Positions 1-11,785 of a DNA stretch of 21,496 nt are shown here, in pieces. Source of the stretch: Gemmatimonadota bacterium (GTDB lineage Bacteria > Latescibacterota > UBA2968 > UBA8231). A program made the position numbers and the translations under genes. The stretch lies in NCBI GenBank assembly GCA_028875335.1, contig JAPPEF010000046.1, forward strand, positions 1 to 21,496, read 5' to 3'. Under the pieces are notes generated by a model. The model saw only the letters and a program-made list of their open reading frames with translations. It had not been told where the DNA came from and ran no database searches. How positions within the stretch are numbered: position 1 is the first letter of the stretch; every line of letters starts with the position of its first letter.

Positions 1-4341
<4,341 letters not shown>

Positions 4342-4381
4342 GCGGCTTGCCAAACTAAACCAAGAAGGATACTGCGCGCCA

Positions 4382-5644
4382 ATGCACACCGCAGGTGAAC
4401 TTACCCGTGTCCAACTTGCGGACGGCGTCTATTTGCATCTGCACAGCATTGGGCTGTACAAGACGATTCGGGTGGATATATGTCTGAGCACGCCGCTGTG
4501 TGCGCCGCGACATTCGCTCATGGCCCTGAGCAGCCGACTGCTGGCTCGGGGCACGCACCAGCTGCCTAATGTCCAGAGCCTCAACCGCTTCATCGACGAC
4601 CTCTACGGAGCGCATTACTCGGTGCAAGTCGATCGCTTAGGAGAGTATCAGTTTGTTCATTTATGTCTGGAGGTTATAGATGATAACTTCCTTGGGGAGA
4701 AGGGAATACTGGCGCGGGGATTGACTTTTCTGCGCGATGTCCTCCGCGATGGCTGCGGATTCCGGCCCGATTATCTAGAGCGAGAGAAACACCGCCTCGC
4801 GCGGCAAATCGCCGATGGCTTCAACGACAAACTGGGCTACGCACAAAGGCGGTGCAGTGAAGAGATGTGCCGGGGCGAACCTATAGGCTTGTCGCCGCTG
4901 GGCAACCCCGCAGACTTTGCTGCCGTACAGGCTGATGAACTGTGGGCTTTCCACCGCGAGCGGACAGCTACCGACCGCCTGGACCTTTTCATAAGCGGCG
5001 ATCTGCACTTGGAGCAGATTCGGCCCTTGATGGAGTCGCTCTTTACTTGGGAGCGCGCGGCGAGCCAGCCTCAACGCCAGCCGTCACGCCCGCGCATTGC
5101 TGGTCTGCGGCGCGAGATTTTCGAATGTCAAGAGGTGCGAGAGGCAAAAATGGTATTGGGCTATCGCACTCAAGTTGCTTATGGTGCAAACGACTATCCG
5201 GCTTTGGTACTCCTAAACCTGATATTCGGCGGCGACGGTCCATCGCGGCTGTTCAAACACCTCCGCGAAGAGGAGGGCTTGTGCTACTACATCGCATCGC
5301 ATATCGAGGCATTGAGCGGGCTACTCTTTGTGGCCGCGGGCATTGAGGCCACGGCCTACCCCAAGGTCCGGGATAAGGTGGAACAGGAGTTCCAAACGCT
5401 GCGCTCTGGGGCTTTTGATCTCGGGGAAATCGAAGCAGCCCGGCGCTTGTTGAGGGCGCGGCTGTTGGGGCTGACCGAAGACCGCGAGGGTTTTTTCCGC
5501 TATCAATTGAGAGAGGGACTGACAGGAGGTAGCCAGTCCCCACAAGCGCTGTGGCAGCGCATTGAGCAAGTCGGCGTCGAAGAGCTAGCCCACGTGGCCG
5601 ATGGCATCGCAGCGGACACGGCTTTTCTATTGCACGGGACGTAA
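4382..5644 (+). CDS. M16 family (insulinase-like) peptidase homologue lacking the zinc site
   Basis: A 420-residue M16-fold protein resembling the YmfF (also written YfmF) side of the paired YmfF/YmfH proteins of Bacillus. The N-terminal half carries no HxxEH zinc motif; the equivalent region reads around RHSLMALSSRLLARGTHQLP. The C-terminal half keeps the typical M16 segment FGGDGPSRLFKHLREEEGLCYY. It is therefore probably the non-catalytic partner of the next gene, as in heterodimeric M16 systems. The ATG at 4382 is chosen because the family starts just before the L-x-D/N-G-V-x-L-H strand, here VQLADGVYLHLHS. AAGGA lies upstream at modest distance. The frame is open back to 4100, but that stretch lies antisense to trmJ. 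The stop is 4 bases before the catalytic partner's proposed GTG. Function is unknown; in Bacillus this pair has been linked to EF-P modification. Confidence 0.85.
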   Translation: MHTAGELTRVQLADGVYLHLHSIGLYKTIRVDICLSTPLCAPRHSLMALSSRLLARGTHQLPNVQSLNRFIDDLYGAHYSVQVDRLGEYQFVHLCLEVIDDNFLGEKGILARGLTFLRDVLRDGCGFRPDYLEREKHRLARQIADGFNDKLGYAQRRCSEEMCRGEPIGLSPLGNPADFAAVQADELWAFHRERTATDRLDLFISGDLHLEQIRPLMESLFTWERAASQPQRQPSRPRIAGLRREIFECQEVREAKMVLGYRTQVAYGANDYPALVLLNLIFGGDGPSRLFKHLREEEGLCYYIASHIEALSGLLFVAAGIEATAYPKVRDKVEQEFQTLRSGAFDLGEIEAARRLLRARLLGLTEDREGFFRYQLREGLTGGSQSPQALWQRIEQVGVEELAHVADGIAADTAFLLHGT

Positions 5645-5648
5645 GAAC

Positions 5649-6935
5649 GTGATCGCGGATGCGCTATTGGGGGAAGTCGTACACCACAGCCGCTTAGGAT
5701 GTGGCCTCGATGTATGGGCAGTACCGCGGCTAGGTAGTCGGCAAAAAGCGGCCGTGCTGTACATAGACTACGGCTCGGTCGATCTGCATCTGCATGCCCG
5801 TGACTCTGGGCAGGTGCAGACGACGCCTGCTGGTACGGCGCACTTTCTCGAACACCGCCTTTTTGCCAAACCCTACGGCGACATCACCGAGCAAATCAAC
5901 CGCCTCGGTGGCGACGTAAACGCCAGCACCAGTTTTACTTCAACCGTTTTTTCTCTGACGTGCATTGAGCATTTTGCCGACCATTTAGCGTTGCTCTTTG
6001 AACTCGCGTTGGATCTGCACGTCCTGCCAGACGGTGTCGCCCAAGAGCGCGAAATCATCGACCACGAGTTACAGATAAGCTGCGATGACCCAGAGTGGAT
6101 CGGGTTTTTACACGGCCTCAAGGCACTGTACAGGGATGCTCCCTTGGCATGGGACATGGCCGGCACGCGGGAGAGCATCGGGCAGATCGATGTAGCTGCG
6201 CTAACTCGCTGTCACGAAGTCTTTTACCAGCCCGAATACATGGGGCTGTATTTGTGCGGAGATTTCGACGTAGAAGATACTTGCGCGGCCGTCGAGTCCA
6301 CTCTGCTAAAGTACAGTCGTCCGCGCTCTGCATGGAACCGCGTGGAGCGGCCGGTGGTTTTACCCGCTCCGCGGCCGCTTGGGGACTTGGCACTGCCGGT
6401 CAGCCGACCCTATACCTTGCTGTTTTTCGGCGACGATAAGGCAGGTCAATCGGGCCGCGATTTGCTCTTGCGGGAGTTGGCCTTAGAGTTGGCCTTAGAC
6501 ATCGCCTTAGGACCGGCGAGCAATTTTTTTGCTGTGCACTACGAAGATGGTCTGATCGATGGCGATGCCTTTGGAGCCGAGGTTTATGCCGAGCCGACGT
6601 TCTGCTTTTGCTCGGTGGGCGGATACACCCAACAAAGCGAGCGATTGTGCGAAGAAATAAGCTCGGCATTAGCTGGCCTTGATGAGCGCGCTGTGGCTGC
6701 GGATTTGGGTCGCGCCAAGCGCAAAGCCTACGGCCTGCTGCTACGCGCGTGGGAGCAAGCTGAGGATGTGGCCGATATGCTCTGCTCTGCCGCGGCCAGC
6801 GGGGCGGCCCCCAGCGTCTATTTTGACGTACACGAGCAGATCGGGGTCGGCGACATCCTCGAAGTGCTGGAGAGTTGCTTGTCTCCAGTGCACCTGAGCG
6901 CGCTGCAGATTGTGCCCACGGGACGCGCGGAGTAA
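5649..6935 (+). CDS. M16 family zinc metallopeptidase, catalytic partner
   Basis: A 428-residue M16-fold protein resembling the YmfH (YfmH) type. The inverted zinc motif HFLEH is present at residues 65-69 from the chosen start (H65, E68, H69), followed by RLF. The downstream acidic region AQEREIIDHELQ should supply the third zinc ligand. INRLGGDVNASTSFTSTVF is the usual M16 strand after the active site. No signal peptide is seen, so it is probably cytoplasmic. The start is uncertain: GTG at 5649 follows the previous stop by 4 bases, has GGGA about 9 bases upstream, and places the N terminus where the family begins. An in-frame ATG at 5601 would add 16 residues overlapping the upstream gene. 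The pair probably forms one heterodimeric peptidase. The stop TAA overlaps the next ATG as TAATG. Confidence 0.87.
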   Translation: MIADALLGEVVHHSRLGCGLDVWAVPRLGSRQKAAVLYIDYGSVDLHLHARDSGQVQTTPAGTAHFLEHRLFAKPYGDITEQINRLGGDVNASTSFTSTVFSLTCIEHFADHLALLFELALDLHVLPDGVAQEREIIDHELQISCDDPEWIGFLHGLKALYRDAPLAWDMAGTRESIGQIDVAALTRCHEVFYQPEYMGLYLCGDFDVEDTCAAVESTLLKYSRPRSAWNRVERPVVLPAPRPLGDLALPVSRPYTLLFFGDDKAGQSGRDLLLRELALELALDIALGPASNFFAVHYEDGLIDGDAFGAEVYAEPTFCFCSVGGYTQQSERLCEEISSALAGLDERAVAADLGRAKRKAYGLLLRAWEQAEDVADMLCSAAASGAAPSVYFDVHEQIGVGDILEVLESCLSPVHLSALQIVPTGRAE

Positions 6936-7903
6936 TGGCCGACAAGATCTATCGCTATTGGATCGCGGTACCGAGCGGGTTGGAGGCGGTGGCACTCGAC
7001 GAGTTGCGCGAGTATGCGCCCGAGGTACAGCAGGTCGAAGTCGAACCGGGTGGGCGCGTAGGCCAGATTTTCTTCACGTACAAGCGCAGCCCAGGACGGC
7101 TTCTACAATTGTGCTCGGCCATGCACTGTTCCGGTTTAATCAGCCAGATGCACGGCGTTACAGTGGGCCGACCGGGTCTTGAATACATCTGCCAGCGCAT
7201 CGCTCGTTGCGATCTGACGCCAGTCAAAAGCCTCGCGCAGGCCCAATCCACTGAGATCGACACCAATTCTTTTGCTCTGAGCGCGACGCTGCAGGGACGG
7301 TATCGGTTCAGTTCAGCCGAGCTAACCGCAGCCGTGGCAGTGGTTTTGCGCGATCAGCACGGATTGCGTCTAGGCAAAGGGCCGCATCTGCTGCGACTGC
7401 ACTTGCAACTGACTAGGCGGCGCGCCCTGTTGGGGTTGCGGCTAGGGGCGGGCACCGCACCGAATGCGGCCGTGGCGTATTGCTTGGCTCGCTTGGTGGC
7501 CATGCAGTCGGGGGCATGCGTCCTGTGGGCGCGCCGAGACCCAAGCGAGCTAGTCGCCTTGCAGGAGCTCTTCCAGCCGAGCGTCTTAGTTGGAATTCGG
7601 TCCTCAGGGGGCGGGCATGGGCCGGTTGGCGTAGTTGCAGATCTGGATCGTCTGCCCTTGGTAGAGGACTGCATCGACTATGCGTTTGGCTTTGCTGCGG
7701 GTGATTGCGCCGCGCTGCTAGCTGAGATAGCACGCGTCTTGCGCTCAGGTGGGGTGGCCGCTATCCAGGTGGCGGATTTGGAGCTTCTCCTCGGCTATCT
7801 GGAGATTGGAGTGTATCCACTGGCCGTCTTGGCCGACTTGAGCTTGCCCGAGCGCGGGCGAGCTTATCGGCTGGTCATTCTCGAGAGGCTGCTCGACCCT
7901 TGA
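6935..7903 (+). CDS. THUMP-domain protein with degenerate class I methyltransferase domain
   Basis: A 322-residue protein organised like THUMP-containing RNA methyltransferases (RlmL/Trm14/THUMPD type). The N-terminal part (about residues 8-60) begins YWIAVPSGLEAVALDEL, the typical opening of the family. A THUMP domain follows (about 60-172) with FALSATLQGRYRFSSAEL, matching the family's phenylalanine-strand and H/Y-R-F-S-S pattern. Residues 175-322 look like a Rossmann methyltransferase. However, where a D-P-x-C-G-S-G SAM loop is expected the protein reads GACVLWARRDPS, and where N-P-P-[YF]-G is expected it has DYAFGFAAG. It is probably an RNA-binding pseudo-enzyme or a strongly diverged methyltransferase. 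The ATG overlaps the stop of the M16 peptidase (TAATG), implying translational coupling. The THUMP call rests on motif resemblance by eye. Confidence 0.7.
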   Translation: MADKIYRYWIAVPSGLEAVALDELREYAPEVQQVEVEPGGRVGQIFFTYKRSPGRLLQLCSAMHCSGLISQMHGVTVGRPGLEYICQRIARCDLTPVKSLAQAQSTEIDTNSFALSATLQGRYRFSSAELTAAVAVVLRDQHGLRLGKGPHLLRLHLQLTRRRALLGLRLGAGTAPNAAVAYCLARLVAMQSGACVLWARRDPSELVALQELFQPSVLVGIRSSGGGHGPVGVVADLDRLPLVEDCIDYAFGFAAGDCAALLAEIARVLRSGGVAAIQVADLELLLGYLEIGVYPLAVLADLSLPERGRAYRLVILERLLDP

Positions 7904-7934
7904 TATAGCGAAAATCTAGGCGTTATTTAGAAAG

Positions 7935-9227
7935 ATGAGTATGGAAACAAATTCGGCTAGGGCTTTCGCCCAAGCGCAGCAAGTCATTCCCGGAGGCGTG
8001 AATAGCCCGGCACGGGCCTTCGGCGCAGTGGGCGGTGGTCCTCTCTTTATCGAGCGGGGGGCTGGTTCGCGGATTTTTGATGTCGATGGCCGCGAATACA
8101 TCGACTACGTGTGCTCTTGGGGGCCGCTCATTTTCGGCCATGCCCATCCCCGCGTCGTACAGGCCGTGCAGCAAGTCAGTGCGAAGGGGACTAGTTTCGG
8201 TGCCCCTACCGAGTTGGAAATCGCGCTGGCCGAGCACATTGTGGAGATGGTGCCTTCCATCGAGATGGTGCGAATGGTGAGTTCGGGGACCGAGGCCACG
8301 ATGGCGGCGGTGCGCTTGGCTCGCGGCCATACCGGCAGGGACAAAATCGCCAAATTCGAGGGCTGCTGGCACGGGCATGGGGACGGCTTCTTGAGCGAGG
8401 CCGGGTCTTCGGCCCTGACCTTGGGGGTTCCCACGAGCCCGGGCGTACCGCAAAGCGTAGTTGATTCAACCTTGACGCTGCCGTACAACGACGCGGATGC
8501 GGTGCGCGCGGCCGCGCGGGGAAACAGCGGCCAGATCGCCGCCATTATCGTCGAGCCGGTGGCTGGCAATATGGGTACCGTGCCCCCGCGCGAGGGGTTT
8601 CTCCCCGCACTGCGCCAGATAGCAGACGAAGAGGAGATCGTCCTCATTTTCGACGAGGTCATTACGGGGTTCCGCGTCGGTCCGGGTGGGGCGCAAGAGC
8701 GCTATGGCGTGATGCCCGACCTGACGTGTTTGGGCAAGATCGTCGGAGGTGGCTTGCCAGCTGCTGCATACGGCGGCAAACGAGAGATCATGGAAAACGT
8801 GTCGCCATTGGGCATAAAGGTCTCGCAGGCTGGCACCTTATCAGGCAATCCGCTCGCCATGGCTGCGGGCTTGGAGCAATTGAACATGCTATCCGAACCC
8901 GGGATCTACGAAACGCTGGAGAGTCGCTGCGCCGACTTGGCGGCTGGCATGGCTGACAACCTGCAAAAACTGGGCTTGAACTACGCACTGAACCGAGTCG
9001 GTGCCATGCTCTGCATGTTTTTTACTTCGCACCCGGTGGTGGATTTTGCCAGCGTCGGAACGGTCGATTTAGAGCGCTTTAAGCGCTATTTTTGGGCTTG
9101 CCTAGAGCGGGGCCTCTATCTGGCACCTTCCCAATACGAATGCATGTTTCCCTCGCTCGCCCATGGGGAAGGGGATATCGAAGAAACCCTCCGCATCCAC
9201 TTTGACGCGCTTAAGGCTGTGCATTGA
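7935..9227 (+). CDS. hemL: Glutamate-1-semialdehyde 2,1-aminomutase
   Basis: A PLP/PMP enzyme that converts glutamate-1-semialdehyde to 5-aminolevulinate in the C5 route to haem and other tetrapyrroles. The 430 residues match the family length. The N terminus IPGGVNSPARAF is diagnostic. SSGTEATMAAVRLAR binds the cofactor phosphate, IFDEVITGFRVGPGGAQ carries the PLP-ring aspartate, and CLGKIVGGGLP contains the Schiff-base lysine (K268). QAGTLSGNPLAM is the family's C-terminal signature. It is separated from the THUMP gene by 31 bp, so it may have its own promoter or be read through. Two ATGs lie two codons apart (7935 and 7941). GAAAG just upstream is a weak ribosome site and does not decide between them. 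Its stop overlaps the TTG start of the SPOR gene. No other haem gene is in view. Confidence 0.97.
   Translation: MSMETNSARAFAQAQQVIPGGVNSPARAFGAVGGGPLFIERGAGSRIFDVDGREYIDYVCSWGPLIFGHAHPRVVQAVQQVSAKGTSFGAPTELEIALAEHIVEMVPSIEMVRMVSSGTEATMAAVRLARGHTGRDKIAKFEGCWHGHGDGFLSEAGSSALTLGVPTSPGVPQSVVDSTLTLPYNDADAVRAAARGNSGQIAAIIVEPVAGNMGTVPPREGFLPALRQIADEEEIVLIFDEVITGFRVGPGGAQERYGVMPDLTCLGKIVGGGLPAAAYGGKREIMENVSPLGIKVSQAGTLSGNPLAMAAGLEQLNMLSEPGIYETLESRCADLAAGMADNLQKLGLNYALNRVGAMLCMFFTSHPVVDFASVGTVDLERFKRYFWACLERGLYLAPSQYECMFPSLAHGEGDIEETLRIHFDALKAVH
9213..9216 (+). promoter_or_regulatory. Ribosome binding site supporting the TTG start of the SPOR gene
   Basis: AAGG, 7 bases before TTG at 9224, within the 3' end of hemL. 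It supports the TTG start over the ATG ten codons later, as does the complete lipoprotein signal that the longer form gives. Confidence 0.5.
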
Positions 9228-9733
9228 GTACGGCGAACCCCAATAGGCTATGGATGCTCGCTTGGACAGTCCTCTGGATCGGGGGCTGCGCCGACAGCGA
9301 TGTCCGCAAAGACGAACAAGCCCCCGAATCCGAACCCGCTGGCCGTAGCGAAATAGTCATCTTAACGCCGGCTGATTCTGTGTCCACTCCAGCCGGTACC
9401 AGTGATGCTAGCGATGCCAGCAATACCAGCGACGCCGGTGACGCTAGCGATACCAGCGATACTGATGATACCAGCGATGCCAACCCCGTATTTTTTGATC
9501 CCGACGGCCAATTCACCGTTCAAGTCGGCGTCTATCGGGATGCGAAACGCGCCGATCAGAAGGTGCGCGAATTGAAGGACGAGGGCTATCCGGCCTATAG
9601 CGTGCAGAGCGACGCTGGCGTGCGGGTGCGGATCGGCTACTTCTCCAATCGCGCCGACGCTAACCGCTTTGGCCGCATTTTTGCCAGGGATCGCGGTGTC
9701 GAGTATTGGATAGCCCGGCGTGCCGATGAATAA
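9224..9733 (+). CDS. SPOR-domain lipoprotein with tandem Ser-Asp-Ala/Thr linker
   Basis: A 169-residue envelope protein. The N terminus MSTANPNRLWMLAWTVLWIGGC is a short lipoprotein-type signal: Arg at 8, a hydrophobic stretch, then lipobox-like IGGC with Cys22. After the cysteine comes a charged, disordered region. Nine tandem tripeptides of Ser-Asp-Ala/Thr type follow (residues 60-86), then a C-terminal SPOR domain (about 93-165) beginning FTVQVGVYRDAKRAD and ending near YWIARR. SPOR domains bind denuded septal peptidoglycan, so a lipid-anchored, septum-targeted role is likely. The start is TTG, overlapping the hemL stop as TTGA, with AAGG 7 bases upstream. The next ATG (9254) would leave a signal of only 11 residues before the cysteine. 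The gene overlaps the following one by 8 bp. Confidence 0.83.
   Translation: MSTANPNRLWMLAWTVLWIGGCADSDVRKDEQAPESEPAGRSEIVILTPADSVSTPAGTSDASDASNTSDAGDASDTSDTDDTSDANPVFFDPDGQFTVQVGVYRDAKRADQKVRELKDEGYPAYSVQSDAGVRVRIGYFSNRADANRFGRIFARDRGVEYWIARRADE
9401..9481 (+). repeat. Nine tandem 9-bp units encoding Ser-Asp-Ala/Thr
   Basis: Nine consecutive 9-base units close to AGCGATACC/AGCGATGCC lie in frame inside the SPOR lipoprotein gene. The encoded triplets are SDA, SDA, SNT, SDA, GDA, SDT, SDT, DDT, SDA. Units differ mostly at third positions or by single substitutions, so the array has diverged since it expanded. Because the unit is a multiple of three, changes in copy number would lengthen or shorten the linker without a frameshift. 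Confidence 0.93.
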
Positions 9734-10136
9734 AACTCGCGTATTGTGCTGCGGCACCTTTGATTACCTGCACCCAGGCCACCGCTCCTTTATCGCGCAG
9801 GCGGCTGCGCTGGGCGACGAACTGTTCGTCGTAGTCGCCCGCGATGAAAACGTCCGGCGCATCAAGGGGCACTATCCCGACCAATCCCAAGAGGAGCGCA
9901 AAGCTGCGCTGGCGAAGCTGCCCGAGGTCGCCGAGGTCCGTCTCGGCCACGAGGGGTGCAACTTTTTGCGCATCGTAGGCGAGGTCGCACCTAACATTAT
10001 TGCCCTCGGCTATGACCAACGGAGGCCAGCGGGCTTGGCCGAGGCCTTCCCCCACTGCGAAATAGTCGTGCTCCAACCCCATTGCCCCGAGCAGTTTAAG
10101 TCGTCCATCTTCCGGCGTCAGGAAGGCCGGACTTGA
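9726..10136 (+). CDS. Cytidylyltransferase-like nucleotidyltransferase, resembling archaeal FAD synthase RibL
   Basis: A 136-residue single-domain HxGH nucleotidyltransferase. GTFDYLHPGH lies at residues 10-19. VVARDENVRRIKG and IIALGYDQ are the segments that distinguish the archaeal RibL FAD synthase and its bacterial relatives from TagD/glycerol-3-phosphate cytidylyltransferases. By that resemblance it may adenylylate FMN to FAD, but the substrate is inferred from memory of the family, and other alcohol-phosphate substrates are possible. ATG at 9726 places the N terminus as in RibL. A GTG two codons earlier (9720) is an alternative with GGAT 8 bases upstream. It overlaps the SPOR gene by 8 bp, and its own stop overlaps the TTG start of the acetyltransferase. 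At 136 residues it cannot be the bifunctional bacterial RibF, since no riboflavin kinase domain follows. Confidence 0.78.
   Translation: MNKTRVLCCGTFDYLHPGHRSFIAQAAALGDELFVVVARDENVRRIKGHYPDQSQEERKAALAKLPEVAEVRLGHEGCNFLRIVGEVAPNIIALGYDQRRPAGLAEAFPHCEIVVLQPHCPEQFKSSIFRRQEGRT
10120..10126 (+). promoter_or_regulatory. Ribosome binding site supporting the TTG start of the GNAT gene
   Basis: AGGAAGG ends 6 bases before TTG at 10133, inside the 3' end of the nucleotidyltransferase gene. There is no nearby ATG, and the start overlaps the preceding stop as TTGA. Confidence 0.6.
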
Positions 10137-10684
10137 GTCCCTTGCCTCAGCTTATCCTCTGGTATGGGCGCGAGGCCGCCCCGGCCTTGCCAGAAATAGC
10201 TGGCTATCGGCTGCGGACGTACCAGCCGGGCGACGAGGAGGGTTGGTTAGCCCTATTGCAGGCCAATGGCGAATTGGGCCGTTGGGACCGGCGGCGACTA
10301 GAGAGCGTGCTAGAAGAAACCCGGGTCCAGCTTTTTATCGAGCACGAGGGGCAGATAGTCGCCTGTACGGGTTGCAACGACCGCACCCGCGAACTGCGGC
10401 CGTGCTGGGAAATGGGTTGGGTTGCGGTCCACCCAGACTTTCAGGGGCGCGGCCTAGGCAAGTCCATCGTAAGTGCGGCAGTGGCCCAAGCCAAGGCGCT
10501 AGGCCCTCGGCCCATATACCTGCTGACCGACGACTTCCGCATTCCGGCTCTGCGCTGCTATCTCAAGCTGGGCTTCGCGCCCAATAACAGCCATCCATCC
10601 TACCCGCGCCGGTGGGCCGATATCTTTGCCCTTTTGGGGGAGGATTATCAGGCCCTAAAGCCCGAGTTCGTCCCCTCAGATTAA
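10133..10684 (+). CDS. GNAT family N-acetyltransferase
   Basis: A 183-residue Gcn5-related acetyltransferase. The acetyl-CoA-binding motif A is clear: EMGWVAVHPDFQGRGLGKSI, with the Q-x-x-G-x-G loop as QGRGLG. IYLLTDDFRIPALRCYLKLGF follows as motif B, with the usual Tyr near the C terminus of the fold. The Leu-x-Thr-Asp pattern and the C-terminal YPRRWADIF are seen in small-molecule acetyltransferases, but the substrate cannot be read from the sequence. The start is TTG, overlapping the previous stop as TTGA, with a strong AGGAAGG ending 6 bases upstream. It is the last gene of the hemL unit. Its TAA overlaps the TAA of the convergent sulfatase-like gene by 3-4 bases, with no room for a hairpin terminator between them. 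Confidence 0.88.
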   Translation: MSPLPQLILWYGREAAPALPEIAGYRLRTYQPGDEEGWLALLQANGELGRWDRRRLESVLEETRVQLFIEHEGQIVACTGCNDRTRELRPCWEMGWVAVHPDFQGRGLGKSIVSAAVAQAKALGPRPIYLLTDDFRIPALRCYLKLGFAPNNSHPSYPRRWADIFALLGEDYQALKPEFVPSD

Positions 10685-11784
10685 TCCATATAACCCAAGG
10701 CTCGTAGCCGCTGGTGCAAGAGGGCGCGGTCCGTGGTCTGGTCAAACTCCGCTTGGACATAACTAGAAGCCGCTCTGAGTGCTGTATATGCTTGGTGGTA
10801 TGGGCGAGTATCGAGTGCTGGGAGCGGCCCCTCGCTAAACGTTTCGACCAAGGTTTCGCGCTGGGTTGATTGATCACAGGTGAATTTGGCACTGGCATTG
10901 AAGAGGGCCCATTGGCGGCCTTGTTGCGCGTCCGGGCCCGGGTCGATTTCGGCCAAGTAGTACTCGGGTGGGGAAGGGGTGCGGATGTCGCGGGCAAAGC
11001 CGTCGTAGGGGTAATCCAACTGCAATATCGATAAAAAGGTCGGGAAGAGATCCACCAGTGAGATGAGGGGGCGCCCGACGGATTCCTCCGAGGGGAGTCG
11101 ATAGTACAGAGGCACCCGTAGCACGTCATTGCACAAGGTCTGGCCGTGATAGGGTTCGTCGGCCCGCCAGCTCTGGCCGTGGTCGCTGATGATAAAAACG
11201 GCCCACTCGTTTAAATCCAAGGTGGCTAACAGCCGGGCGATGTGCCGCTCGAAGAGCTGTTCAATGGCAGCGCGATAGCGTGCCTGCACCACGTCGATGC
11301 GCCCAGCCGCTAGCAATTGGCCCACTTCTCCAAAGGCCAGCCCGTCTGCGGCGCCATAAGGGGGATGAACGCTCCAGTAGTGAACAAAGAGAACGGTTGG
11401 CTCGCGGCGTTGCAGCCAGCCGGTGAGTTGCTCGTCGGTAGGCAGGGGGGCGATGTGGTCGGCATAGCCCAGTCCAGTGAAAATGTCCGGGGCCTCTGAA
11501 AATGCGCCGACTGCATAGCCGGCTCGACGGCAGAGGTCGAAAAGATCGGCGACGCCCTGCCGCATAGCGGGGGAGTGCTGGCCTTCGATACCGTGTTCAA
11601 ACGGGTATAACCCGGTAAAAAGCGAAGTGTGGACCGGACGAGTGGCCGAAGAAACCGAAAAGCAGTGCTGGCAGAGGTGAAAATCGCGCGTCAAAGCGGA
11701 AAATCGGGGCGTGCACACGGCCGCACTGATCCCGGGGGCAAAATCCAAGCGTAGGCTATCGACCGAAATCAACAGCAGGTTCAT
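10681..11784 (-). CDS. Sulfatase-fold hydrolase (alkaline phosphatase superfamily) without a formylglycine site
   Basis: A 367-residue member of the alkaline phosphatase/sulfatase superfamily. LLISVDSLRLD opens it (metal ligand D9). ATRPVHTSLFTGLYPFEHG (47-65) is the nucleophile region, FVHYWSVHPPY carries H140, and IISDHGQ holds metal ligands D201/H202, followed by H213 in YHGQTLCNDVLRVPL. True sulfatases need Cys or Ser in C/S-x-P-x-R for conversion to formylglycine. Here the aligned residues are T48-R-P-V-H52, so a formylglycine sulfatase is unlikely. A phosphatase, phosphodiesterase or phosphotransferase using threonine fits better. No signal peptide is visible, so it should act in the cytoplasm. 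It is the last gene of the minus-strand operon, starting 2 bases after the HU stop with no clear ribosome site, which suggests coupled translation. Confidence 0.82.
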   Translation of the reverse strand: MNLLLISVDSLRLDFAPGISAAVCTPRFSALTRDFHLCQHCFSVSSATRPVHTSLFTGLYPFEHGIEGQHSPAMRQGVADLFDLCRRAGYAVGAFSEAPDIFTGLGYADHIAPLPTDEQLTGWLQRREPTVLFVHYWSVHPPYGAADGLAFGEVGQLLAAGRIDVVQARYRAAIEQLFERHIARLLATLDLNEWAVFIISDHGQSWRADEPYHGQTLCNDVLRVPLYYRLPSEESVGRPLISLVDLFPTFLSILQLDYPYDGFARDIRTPSPPEYYLAEIDPGPDAQQGRQWALFNASAKFTCDQSTQRETLVETFSEGPLPALDTRPYHQAYTALRAASSYVQAEFDQTTDRALLHQRLRALGYMD

Positions 11785-11785
11785 G

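Noticed and set aside
9401..9481. Tandem repeat considered as a CRISPR-like or phage array
   Set aside because: Units are 9 bp and directly adjacent, without spacers, and are in frame within a coding gene.
9211..9516. Minus-strand open frame rich in Ala-Ser-Leu-Val repeats
   Set aside because: It is the reverse complement of the 9-bp array in the SPOR gene; the plus-strand frame has both a lipoprotein signal and a SPOR domain.
10660..10700. Terminator between the convergent GNAT and sulfatase-like genes
   Set aside because: The stop codons overlap, and neither strand shows a hairpin followed by a T-run.
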